A stretch of DNA of 64,000 bases, from positions 5,387,501 to 5,451,500 of the forward strand of contig JAUIMM010000484.1 in assembly GCA_031769625.1 (NCBI GenBank), given 5' to 3'. Below, piece after piece: positions 1 through 12,287 of the stretch. The stretch's first letter is position 1; every line of letters starts with the position of its first letter. Origin of the DNA: Taudactylus pleione. Its lineage: Eukaryota > Chordata > Amphibia > Anura > Myobatrachidae. The notes under the pieces were generated by a model. That model searched no databases, was not told the origin of the DNA, and saw only the letters and a list, made by a program, of their open reading frames with translations. A program made the position numbers and the translations under genes.

Positions 1-68
1 TGGAGTTGTGCACCTGAGATTTGTCTGTTTTAGTGCCTGCAATTTGTCTCATCAGGTAGCACCTCCCA

Positions 69-123
<55 letters not shown>

Positions 124-797
124 GGGTGTGCAGTCCAGAAATCTTTCCCATATACTCCATTTAATGTGCGTTATTGCACACCTGAGGGAAAGGAGATGCC
201 CTCAGTCTGGATTAGCACCCCTACCTTATTGGTTTAAAAGCATGGAGTCTTGTAATGAATATGCACACTAGTAATAGGCTCAATTCTAGGTAACTCCTAC
301 AAGTTTTATATACTGTAGTGCAACTGGTTCATTTTTGGGGTGTGGGTCCCCCTGGATTGCCTGTGTTGATCTGTTTCAGGGCACTGCATTATAACACATT
401 TTTCTTTTAAAAAACATTTTAACCCTTCACTGTTTGTTTATTATATATGTACCTCTCTTTCTATATTCATTCTTTAAATGCAGCAGTAGCTGCTCCTAAC
501 TATCTCTTTCACACTGCACTTTCTAACTTTGGCGGTGCCCTGGGGTGGCTTAGCTGGGCTAGTTTGAGGGTGTCCTGCACTCTGAATTTGAATCGTAGTA
601 TGTAAGGGACCTACCCTACAGAGGTTACCTGGATATGGTGGGTAGGCCCATAACCTTGGCCAAGATTATGCTAAAAACCTCTATTGATTGCAAAATTTTA
701 TTGCATTTATATATTATTAATAATTTGGAGTTGTGCACCTGAGATTTGTCTGTTTTTGTGCCTGCAATTTGTCTCATCAGGTAACACCTCCCATTAC

Positions 798-844
<47 letters not shown>

Positions 845-1516
845 GGGTGTGCAGTCCAGAAATCTTTCCCATATACTCCATTTAATGTGCTTTATTGCAC
901 ACCTGAGGGAAAGGAGATGCCCTCAGTCTGGATTAGCACCCCTACCTTATTGGTTTAAAAGCATGGAATCTTGTTATGAATATACACACTAGTAATAGGC
1001 ACAAATCTAGGTAAGTCCTACAAGTTTTATATACTGTAGTGCAACTTTGGTTCATTTTTGGGGTGTGGGTCCCCCTGGATTGCCTGTGTTGATCTGTTTT
1101 AGGGCACTGCATTATAACACATTTTTCTTTAATAACACATTTTAACCCTTCACTGTTTGTTTATTATATATGTACCTCACTTTTTATTTTCATTCTTTAC
1201 ATGCAGCAGTAGCTGCTCCTAACTATCTCTTTCACACTGCACTTTTCTTACTATGGCGGTGCCCTGGGGCGGCTTAGCTGGGCTAGTTTGGGGGTGTCCT
1301 GCGCTCTGAATTTGAATTGTAGTATGTTAGGGACCTACCCTACAGAGGTTACCTGGATATGGTGGGTAGGCCCATAACCTTGGCCAAGATTATGCTAAAA
1401 ACCTCTATTGATTGCAATATTTTAATGCATTTATATATTATTAAAAATTTTGAGTTGTGCACCTGAGATTTGTCTGTTTTTGTGCCTGCAATTTGTCTCA
1501 TCAGGTAGCACCTCCC

Positions 1517-1550
<34 letters not shown>

Positions 1551-2222
1551 GGGTGTGCAGTCCAGAAATCTTTCCCATATACTCCATTTAATGTGCTTTA
1601 TTGCACACCTGAGGGAAAGGAGATGCCCTCAGTCTGGATTAGCACCCCTACCTTATTGGTTTAAAAGCATGGAGTCTTGTAAGGAATATGCACACTAGTA
1701 ATAGGCACAATTCTAGGTAAGTCCTACAAGTTTTATATACTGTAGTGCAACTTTGGTTCATTTTTGGGGTGTGGGTCCCCCTGGATTGCCTGTGTTGATC
1801 TGTTTCAGGGCACTGCATTATAACACATTTTTCTTTTATAACACATTTTAACCCTTCACTGCTTGTTTAGTATATATGTACCTCACTTTTTATTTTCATT
1901 CTTTATATGCAGCAGTAGCTGCTCCTAACTATCTCTTTCACACTGCACTTTTCTTACTATGGCGGTGCCCTGGGGCGGCTTAGCTGGGCTAGTTTGGGGG
2001 TGTCCTGCGCTCTGAATTTGAATCGTAGTATGTTGTGGACCTACCCTACAGAGGTTACCTGGATATGGTGGGTAGGCCCATAACCTTGGCCAAGATTATG
2101 CTAAAAACCTCTATTGATTGCAAAATTTTATTGCATTTATATATGATTAATAATTTGGAGTTGTGCACCTGAGATTTGTCTGTTTTAGTGCCTGCAATTT
2201 GTCTCATCAGGTAGCACCTCCC

Positions 2223-2256
<34 letters not shown>

Positions 2257-2938
2257 GGGTGTGCAGTCCAGAAATCTTTCCCATATACTCCATTTAATGT
2301 GCTTTATTGCACACCTGAGGGAAAGGAGATGCCCTCAGTCTGGATTAGCACCCCTACCTTATTGGTTTAAAAGCATGGAGTCTTGTAATGAATATACACA
2401 CTAGTAATAGGCACAATTCTAGGTAAGTCCTACAAGTTTTATATACTGTAGTGCAACTTTGGTTCATTTTTGGGGTGTGGGTCCCCCTGGATTGCCTGTG
2501 TTGATCTGTTTCAGGACACTGCATTATAAGTTTTATAACACATTTTTCTTTTATAACACATTTTAACCATTCACTGTTTGTTTATTATATATGTACCTCA
2601 CTTTTAATTTTCATTCTTTAAATGCAGCAGTGACTGCTCCTAACTATCTCTTTCACACTGCACTTTTCTTACTATGGCGGTGCCCTGGGGTGGCTTAGCT
2701 GGGATAGTTTGGGGGTGTCCTGTCCTCTGAATTTGAATTGTAGTATGTTCGGGACCTACCCTACAGAGGTTACCTGGATATGGTGGGTAGGCCCATAACC
2801 TTGGCCAAGATTATGCTTAAAACCTCTATTGATTGCAAAATTTTATTGCATTTATATTTTATTAATAATTTGGAGTTGTGCATCTGAGATTTGTCTGTTT
2901 TTGTGCCTGCAATTTGTCTCATCAGGTAGCACCTCCCA

Positions 2939-3000
<62 letters not shown>
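1..3000. repeat. Satellite array, left block 1 (4 units plus a partial)
   Basis: The window opens inside a satellite unit. Full units start, at the tcagggtgtg following each TA tract, at 121, 842, 1548 and 2254, a spacing of about 706-750 bp. The first full unit carries markers gcgttattg, ggctcaattc and gtaactcc. From about 121 to 790 it looks identical to 3001-3670 at an exact offset of 2880 bp, so this block is a 4-unit higher-order repeat. The partial unit at 1-120 is mixed: its 5' part has ttttagtgcc, as in the units ending near 5839 and 7996, but its TA tract (ccaatata with an internal gtatat) is of the 3001 type. There is no gene. The 70-100 codon open frames exist only because TA repeats contain no stop codon. 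Confidence 0.95.
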
Positions 3001-3003
<3 letters not shown>

Positions 3004-3674
3004 GGGTGTGCAGTCCAGAAATCTTTCCCATATACTCCATTTAATGTGCGTTATTGCACACCTGAGGGAAAGGAGATGCCCTCAGTCTGGATTAGCACCC
3101 CTACCTTATTGGTTTAAAAGCATGGAGTCTTGTAATGAATATGCACACTAGTAATAGGCTCAATTCTAGGTAACTCCTACAAGTTTTATATACTGTAGTG
3201 CAACTGGTTCATTTTTGGGGTGTGGGTCCCCCTGGATTGCCTGTGTTGATCTGTTTCAGGGCACTGCATTATAACACATTTTTCTTTTAAAAAACATTTT
3301 AACCCTTCACTGTTTGTTTATTATATATGTACCTCTCTTTCTATATTCATTCTTTAAATGCAGCAGTAGCTGCTCCTAACTATCTCTTTCACACTGCACT
3401 TTCTAACTTTGGCGGTGCCCTGGGGTGGCTTAGCTGGGCTAGTTTGAGGGTGTCCTGCACTCTGAATTTGAATCGTAGTATGTAAGGGACCTACCCTACA
3501 GAGGTTACCTGGATATGGTGGGTAGGCCCATAACCTTGGCCAAGATTATGCTAAAAACCTCTATTGATTGCAAAATTTTATTGCATTTATATATTATTAA
3601 TAATTTGGAGTTGTGCACCTGAGATTTGTCTGTTTTTGTGCCTGCAATTTGTCTCATCAGGTAACACCTCCCAT

Positions 3675-3709
<35 letters not shown>

Positions 3710-4384
3710 TCAGGGTGTGCAGTCCAGAAATCTTTCCCATATACTCCATTTAATGTGCTTTATTGCACACCTGAGGGAAAGGAGATGCCCTCAGTCTGGA
3801 TTAGCACCCCTACCTTATTGGTTTAAAAGCATGGAATCTTGTTATGAATATACACACTAGTAATAGGCACAAATCTAGGTAAGTCCTACAAGTTTTATAT
3901 ACTGTAGTGCAACTTTGGTTCATTTTTGGGGTGTGGGTCCCCCTGGATTGCCTGTGTTGATCTGTTTTAGGGCACTGCATTATAACACATTTTTCTTTAA
4001 TAACACATTTTAACCCTTCACTGTTTGTTTATTATATATGTACCTCACTTTTTATTTTCATTCTTTACATGCAGCAGTAGCTGCTCCTAACTATCTCTTT
4101 CACACTGCACTTTTCTTACTATGGCGGTGCCCTGGGGCGGCTTAGCTGGGCTAGTTTGGGGGTGTCCTGCGCTCTGAATTTGAATTGTAGTATGTTAGGG
4201 ACCTACCCTACAGAGGTTACCTGGATATGGTGGGTAGGCCCATAACCTTGGCCAAGATTATGCTAAAAACCTCTATTGATTGCAATATTTTAATGCATTT
4301 ATATATTATTAAAAATTTTGAGTTGTGCACCTGAGATTTGTCTGTTTTTGTGCCTGCAATTTGTCTCATCAGGTAGCACCTCCC

Positions 4385-4420
<36 letters not shown>

Positions 4421-5092
4421 GGGTGTGCAGTCCAGAAATCTTTCCCATATACTCCATTTAATGTGCTTTATTGCACACCTGAGGGAAAGGAGATGCCCTC
4501 AGTCTGGATTAGCACCCCTACCTTATTGGTTTAAAAGCATGGAGTCTTGTAAGGAATATGCACACTAGTAATAGGCACAATTCTAGGTAAGTCCTACAAG
4601 TTTTATATACTGTAGTGCAACTTTGGTTCATTTTTGGGGTGTGGGTCCCCCTGGATTGCCTGTGTTGATCTGTTTCAGGGCACTGCATTATAACACATTT
4701 TTCTTTTATAACACATTTTAACCCTTCACTGTTTGTTTAGTATATATGTACCTCACTTTTTATTTTCATTCTTTATATGCAGCAGTAGCTGCTCCTAACT
4801 ATCTCTTTCACACTGCACTTTTCTTACTATGGCGGTGCCCTGGGGCGGCTTAGCTGGGCTAGTTTGGGGGTGTCCTGCGCTCTGAATTTGAATTGTAGTA
4901 TGTTAAGGACCTACCCTACAGAGGTTACCTGGATATGGTGGGTAGGCCCAAAACCTTGGCCAAGATTATGTTAAAAACCTCTATTGATTGCAAAATTTTA
5001 TTGCATTTATATATTATTAATAATTTGGACTTGTGCACCTGAGATTTGTCTGTTTTTATGCCTGCAATTTGTCTCATCAGGTAGCACCTCCC

Positions 5093-5132
<40 letters not shown>

Positions 5133-5803
5133 GGGTGTGCAGTCCAAAAATCTTTCCCATATACTCCATTTAATGTGCTTTATTGCACACCTGAGGGAAA
5201 GGAGATGCCCTCAGTCTGGATTAGCACCCCTACCTTATTGGTTTAAAAGCATGGAGTCTTGTAATGAAAATACACACTAGTAATAGGCACAATTCTAGGT
5301 AAGTCCTACAAGTTTTATATACTGTAGTGCAACTTTGGTTCATTTTTGGGGTGTGGGTCCCCCTGGATTGCCTGTGTTGATCTGTTTCAGGCACTGCATT
5401 ATAACACATTTTTCTTTTATAACACATTTTAACCCTTCACTGTTTGTTTATTATATATGTACCTCACTTTTTATTTTCATTCATTATATGCAGCAGTAGC
5501 TGCTCCTAACTATCTCTTTCACACTGCACTTTTCTTACTATGGCGGTGCCCTGGGGCGGCTTAGCTGGGCTAGTTTGGGGGTGTCCTGCGCTCTGAATTT
5601 GAATCGTAGTATGTTGGGGACCTACCCTACAGAGGTTACCTGGATATGGTGGGTAGGCCCATAACCTTGGCCAAGATTATGCTAAAAACCTCTATTGATT
5701 GCAAAATTTTATTGCATTTATATATGATTAATAATTTGGAGTTGTGCACCTGAGATTTGTCTGTTTTAGTGCCTGCAATTTGTCTCATCAGGTAGCACCT
5801 CCC

Positions 5804-5841
<38 letters not shown>

Positions 5842-6523
5842 GGGTGTGCAGTCCAGAAATCTTTCCCATATACTCCATTTAATATGCTTTATTGCACACC
5901 TGAGGGAAAGGAGATGCCCTCAGTCTGGATTAGCACCCCTACCTTATTGGTTTAAAAGCATAGAGTCTTGTAATGAATATACACACTAGTAATAGGCACA
6001 ATTCTAGGTTAGTCCTACAAGTTTTATATACTGTAGTGCAACTTTGGTTCATTTTTGGGGTGTGGGTCCCCCTGGATTGCCTGTGTTGATCTGTTTCAGG
6101 ACACTGCATTATAAGTTTTATAACACATTTTTCTTTTATAACACATTTTAACCATTCACTGTTTGTTTATTATATATGTACCTCACTTTTAATTTTCATT
6201 CTTTAAATGTAGCAGTGACTGCTCCTAACTATCTCTTTCACACTGCACTTTTCTTACTATGGCGGTGCCCTGGGGTGGCTTAGCTGGGATAGTTTGGGGG
6301 TGTCCTGTCCTCTGAATTTGAATTGTAGTATGTTCGGGACCTACCCTACAGAGGTTACCTGGATATGGTGGGTAGGCCCATAACCTTGGCCAAGATTATG
6401 CTTAAAACCTCTATTGATTGCAAAATTTTATTGCATTTATATTTTATTAATAATTTGGAGTTGTGCATCTGAGATTTGTCTGTTTTTGTGCCTGCAATTT
6501 GTCTCATCAGGTAGCACCTCCCA

Positions 6524-6579
<56 letters not shown>
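3001..6579. repeat. Satellite array, left block 2 (5 units)
   Basis: Units start at 3001, 3710, 4418, 5130 and 5839. The first three repeat the order seen in block 1 (marker sets gcgttattg, then the aacacctccc/ataaata unit, then the aaggaatatg unit). The unit that begins after the TA tract ending near 5129 is marked by ggacttgtgc, tttttatgcc, ccaaaaatc and gaaaatacac. The same marker set recurs at the unit ending near 20123, showing long-range duplication within the left half. No coding sequence or RNA gene was recognised. Confidence 0.94.
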
Positions 6580-6582
<3 letters not shown>

Positions 6583-7252
6583 GGGTGTGCAGTCCAGAAA
6601 TCTTTCCCATATACTCCATTTAATGTGCGTTATTGCACACCTGAGGGAAAGGAGATGCCCTCAGTCTGGATTAGCACCCCTACCTTATTGGTTTAAAAGC
6701 ATGGAGTCTTGTAATGAATATGCACTCTAGTAATAGGCTCAATTCTAGGTAAGTCCTACAAGGTTTTATATACTGTAGTGCAACTGTTTCATTTTTGGGG
6801 TGTGGGTCCCCCTGGATTGCCTGTGTTGATCTGTTTCAGGGCACTGCATTATAACACATTTTTCTTTTAAAAAACATTTTAACCCTTCACTGTTTGTTTA
6901 TTATATATGTACCTCTCTTTCTATATTCATTCTTTAAATGCAGCAGTAGCTGCTCCTAACTATCTCTTTCACACTGCACTTTCTAACTTTGGCGGTGCCC
7001 TGGGGTGGCTTAGCTGGGCTAGTTTGAGGGTGTCCTGCACTCTGAATTTGAATCATAGTATGTAAGGGACCTACCCTACAGAGGTTACCTGGATATGGTG
7101 GGTAGGCCCATAACCTTGGCCAAGATTATGCTAAAAACCTCTATTGATTGCAAAATTTTATTGCATTTATATATTATTAATAATTTGGAGTTGTGCACCT
7201 GAGATTTGTCTGTTTTTGTGCCTGCAATTTGTCTCATCAGGTAACACCTCCC

Positions 7253-7288
<36 letters not shown>

Positions 7289-7960
7289 GGGTGTGCAGTC
7301 CAGAAATCTTTCCCATATACTCCATTTAATGTGCTTTATTGCACACCTGAGGGAAAGGAGATGCCCTCAGTCTGGATTAGCACCCCTACCTTATTGGTTT
7401 AAAAGCATGGAGTCTTGTAAGGAATATGCACACTAGTAATAGGCACAATTCTAGGTAAGTCCTACAAGTTTTATATACTGTAGTGCAACTTTGGTTCATT
7501 TTTGGGGTGTGGGTCCCCCTGGATTGCCTGTGTTGATCTGTTTCAGGGAACTGCATTATAACAAATTTTTCTTTTATAACACATTTTAACCCTTCACTGT
7601 TTGTTTATTATATATGTACAACACTTTTTATTTTCATTCTTTATATGCAGCAGTAGCTGCTCCTAACTATCTCTTTCACACTGCACTTTTCTTACTATGG
7701 CGGTGCCCTGGGGTGGCTTAGCTGGGCTAGTTTGGGGGTGTCCTGCTCTCTGAATTTGAATTGTAGTATGTTGTGGACCTACCCTACAGAGGTTACCTGG
7801 ATATGGTGGGTAGGCCCATAACCTTGGCCAAGATTATGCTAAAAACCTCTATTGATTGCAAAATTTTATTGCATTTATATATGATTAATAATTTGGAGTT
7901 GTGCACCTGAGATTTGTCTGTTTTAGTGCCTGCAATTTGTCTCATCAGGTAGCACCTCCC

Positions 7961-7998
<38 letters not shown>

Positions 7999-8677
7999 GG
8001 GTGTGCAGTCCAGAAATCTTTCCCATATACTCCATTTAATGTGCTTTATTGCACACCTGAGGGAAAGGAGATGCCCTCAGTCTGGATTAGCACCCCTACC
8101 TTATTGGTTTAAAAGCATGGAGTCTTGTAATGAATATACACACTAGTAATAGGCACAATTCTAGGTAAGTCCTACAAGTTTTATATACTGTAGTGCAACT
8201 TTGGTTCATTTTTGGGGTGTGGGTCCCCCTGGATTGCCTGTGTTGATCTGTTTCAGGACACTGCATTATAAGTTTTATAACACATTTTTCTTTTATAACA
8301 CATTTTAACCATTCACTGTTTGTTTATTATATATGTACCTCACTTTTAATTTTCATTCTTTAAATGCAGCAGTGACTGCTCCTAACTATCTCTTTCACAC
8401 TGCACTTTTCTTACTATGGCGGTGCCCTGGGGTGGCTTAGCTGGGATAGTTTGGGGGTGTCCTGTCCTCTGAATTTGAATTGTAGTATGTTCGGGACCTA
8501 CCCTACAGAGGTTACCTGGATATGGTGGGTAGGCCCATAACCTTGGCCAAGATTATGCTTAAAACCTCTATTGATTGCAAAATTTTATTGCATTTATATT
8601 TTATTAATAATTTGGAGTTGTGCATCTGAGATTTGTCTGTTTTTGTGCCTGCAATTTGTCTCATCAGGTAGCACCTC

Positions 8678-8746
<69 letters not shown>
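6580..8746. repeat. Satellite array, left block 3 (3 units)
   Basis: Units start at 6580, 7286 and 7996. This is a shortened version of blocks 1 and 2: it opens with the same gcgttattg/ggctcaattc unit but returns to it after three units (about 2.17 kb) instead of four or five. Block lengths of 4, 5, 3 and 10 units that all begin with the same unit type are the expected result of unequal crossing over. The 7286 unit combines aacacctccc upstream of the TA tract with an aaggaatatg right half. Confidence 0.93.
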
Positions 8747-8749
<3 letters not shown>

Positions 8750-9420
8750 GGGTGTGCAGTCCAGAAATCTTTCCCATATACTCCATTTAATGTGCGTTAT
8801 TGCACACCTGAGGGAAAGGAGATGCCCTCAGTCTGGATTAGCACCCCTACCTTATTGGTTTAAAAGCATGGAGTCTTGTAATGAATATGCACACTAGTAA
8901 TAGGCTCAATTCTAGGTAACTCCTACAAGTTTTATATACTGTAGTGCAACTGGTTCATTTTTGGGGTGTGGGTCCCCCTGGATTGCCTGTGTTGATCTGT
9001 TTCAGGGCACTGCATTATAACACATTTTTCTTTTAAAAAACATTTTAACCCTTCACTGTTTGTTTATTATATATGTACCTCTCTTTCTATATTCATTCTT
9101 TAAATGCAGCAGTAGCTGCTCCTAACTATCTCTTTCACACTGCACTTTCTAACTTTGGCGGTGCCCTGGGGTGGCTTAGCTGGGCTAGTTTGAGGGTGTC
9201 CTGCACTCTGAATTTGAATCGTAGTATGTAAGGGACCTACCCTACAGAGGTTACCTGGATATGGTGGGTAGGCCCATAACCTTGGCCAAGATTATGCTAA
9301 AAACCTCTATTGATTGCAAAATTTTATTGCATTTATATATTATTAATAATTTGGAGTTGTGCACCTGAGATTTGTCTGTTTTTGTGCCTGCAATTTGTCT
9401 CATCAGGTAACACCTCCCAT

Positions 9421-9454
<34 letters not shown>

Positions 9455-10128
9455 CAGGGTGTGCAGTCCAGAAATCTTTCCCATATACTCCATTTAATGT
9501 GCTTTATTGCACACCTGAGGGAAAGGAGATGCCCTCAGTCTGGATTAGCACCCCTACCTTATTGGTTTAAAAGCATGGAATCTTGTTATGAATATACACA
9601 CTAGTAATAGGCACAAATCTAGGTAAGTCCTACAAGTTTTATATACTGTAGTGCAACTTTGGTTCATTTTTGGGGTGTGGGTCCCCCTGGATTGCCTGTG
9701 TTGATCTGTTTTAGGGCACTGCATTATAACACATTTTTCTTTAATAACACATTTTAACCCTTCACTGTTTGTTTATTATATATGTACCTCACTTTTTATT
9801 TTCATTCTTTACATGCAGCAGTAGCTGCTCCTAACTATCTCTTTCACACTGCACTTTTCTTACTATGGCGGTGCCCTGGGGCGGCTTAGCTGGGCTAGTT
9901 TGGGGGTGTCCTGCGCTCTGAATTTGAATTGTAGTATGTTAGGGACCTACCCTACAGAGGTTACCTGGATATGGTGGGTAGGCCCATAACCTTGGCCAAG
10001 ATTATGCTAAAAACCTCTATTGATTGCAATATTTTAATGCATTTATATATTATTAAAAATTTTGAGTTGTGCACCTGAGATTTGTCTGTTTTTGTGCCTG
10101 CAATTTGTCTCATCAGGTAGCACCTCCC

Positions 10129-10163
<35 letters not shown>

Positions 10164-10166
<3 letters not shown>

Positions 10167-10867
10167 GGGTGTGCAGTCCAGAAATCTTTCCCATATACTC
10201 CATTTAATGTGCTTTATTGCACACCTGAGGGAAAGGAGATGCCCTCAGTCTGGATTAGCACCCCTACCTTATTGGTTTAAAAGCATGGAGTCTTGTAAGG
10301 AATATGCACACTAGTAATAGGCACAATTCTAGGTAAGTCCTACAAGTTTTATATACTGTAGTGCAACTTTGGTTCATTTTTGGGGTGTGGGTCCCCCTGG
10401 ATTGCCTGTGTTGATCTGTTTCAGGGAACTGCATTATAACAAATTTTTCTTTTATAACACATTTTAACCCTTCACTGTTTGTTTATTATATATGTACAAC
10501 ACTTTTTATTTTCATTCTTTATATGCAGCAGTAGCTGCTCCTAACTATCTCTTTCACACTGCACTTTTCTTACTATGGCGGTGCCCTGGGGTGGCTTAGC
10601 TGGGCTAGTTTGGGGGTGTCCTGCGCTCTGAATTTGAATTGTAGTATGTTAGGGACCTACCCTACAGAGGTTACCTGGATATGGTGGGTAGGCCCATAAC
10701 CTTGGCCAAGATTATGCTAAAAACCTCTATTGATTGCAAAATTTTAATGCATTTATATATTATTAAAAATTTTGAGTTGTGCACCTGAGATTTGTCTGTT
10801 TTTGTGCCTGCAATTTGTCTCATCAGGTAGCACCTCCCATTATATATATATATATATATATATATAT
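10164..10867. repeat. Representative 704-bp satellite unit
   Basis: One typical unit mapped in detail. It starts at tcaggg, directly after the previous TA tract. A 7-bp inverted repeat CTGAGGG/CCCTCAG lies at 10225-10231 and 10242-10248 (10-nt loop). A perfect splice-donor-like GTAAGT is at 10333-10338 and a tttcag acceptor-like site ends at 10424. A 5-bp hairpin AGCAG-TAG-CTGCT occupies 10527-10539. A GC-richer patch with CpGs (ggcggtgccctggggtggc) follows, then a T/A-rich stretch, then gcacctcccatta leading into the next TA tract. I do not recognise the core as a known RNA gene, transposon or named satellite, and I see no protein-like frame. Confidence 0.85.
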
Positions 10868-12249
10868 TCAGGGTGTGCAGTCCAGAAATCTTTCCCATAT
10901 ACTCCATTTAATGTGCTTTATTGCACACCTGAGGGAAAGGAGATGCCCTCAGTCTGGATTAGCACCCCTACCTTATTGGTTTAAAAGCATGGAGTCTTGT
11001 AATGAAAATACACACTAGTAATAGGCACAATTCTAGGTAAGTCCTACAAGTTTTATATACTGTAGTGCAACTTTGGTTCATTTTTGGGGTGTGGGTCCCC
11101 CTGGATTGCCTGTGTTGATCTGTTTCAGGCACTGCATTATAACACATTTTTCTTTTATAACACATTTTAACCCTTCACTGTTTGTTTATTATATATGTAC
11201 AACACTTTTTATTTTCATTCTTTATATGCAGCAGTAGCTGCTCCTAACTATCTCTTTCACACTGCACTTTTCTTACTATGGCGGTGCCCTGGGGTGGCTT
11301 AGCTGGGCTAGTTTGGGGGTGTCCTGTGCTCTGAATTTGAATCGTAGTATGATAGGGACCTACCCTACAGAGGTTACCTGGATATGGTGGGTAGGCCCAT
11401 AAACTTGGCCAAGATTATGCTAAAAACCTCTATTGATTGCAAAATTTTATTGCATTTATATATTATTAATAATTTGGAGTTGTGCACCTGAGATTTGTCT
11501 GTTTCTGTGCCTGCAATTTGTCTCATCAGGTAGCACCTCCCATTATATATATGTATATATATATATATATATATTCAGGGTGTGCAGTCCAGAAATCTTT
11601 CCCATATACTCCATTTAATGTGCTTTATTGCACACCTGAGGGAAAGGAGATGCCCTCAGTCTGGATTAGCACCCCTACCTTATTGGTTTAAAAGCATGGA
11701 GTCTTGTTATGAATATACACACTAGTAATAGGCACAAATCTAGGTAAGTCCTACAAGTTTTATAAACTGTAGTGCAACTTTGGTTCATTTTTGGGGGGTG
11801 GGTCCCCCTGGATTGCCTGTGTTGATCTGTTTTAGGGCACTGCATTATAACACATTTTTCTTTAATAACACATTTTAACCCTTCACTCTTTGTTTATTAT
11901 ATATGTACCTCACTTATTATTTTCATTCTTTACATGCAGCAGTAGCTGCTCCTAACTATCTCTTTCACACTGCACTTTTCTTACTATGGCATTGCCCTGG
12001 GGCGGCTTGGCTGGGCTAGTTTGGGGGTGTCCTGCGCTCTGAATTTGAATTGTAGTATGTTAGGGACCTACCCTACAGAGGTTACCTGCATATGGTGGGT
12101 AGGACCATAACCTTGGCCAAGATTATGCTAAAAACCTCTATTGATTGCAAAATTTTAATGCATTTATATATTATTAAAAATTTTGAGTTGTGCACCTGAG
12201 ATTTGTCTGTTTTTGTGCCTGCAATTTGTCTCATCAGGTAGCACCTCCC

Positions 12250-12287
<38 letters not shown>

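Noticed and set aside
684..992. Repeated 60-108 codon open frames reading ...IYIYIYIY... in almost every unit, on both strands
   Set aside because: TA dinucleotide repeats have no stop codon in any frame, so open frames automatically bridge the tract. The frame across it changes with tract length from unit to unit, and the downstream peptide switches between three readings. There is no protein-like conservation.
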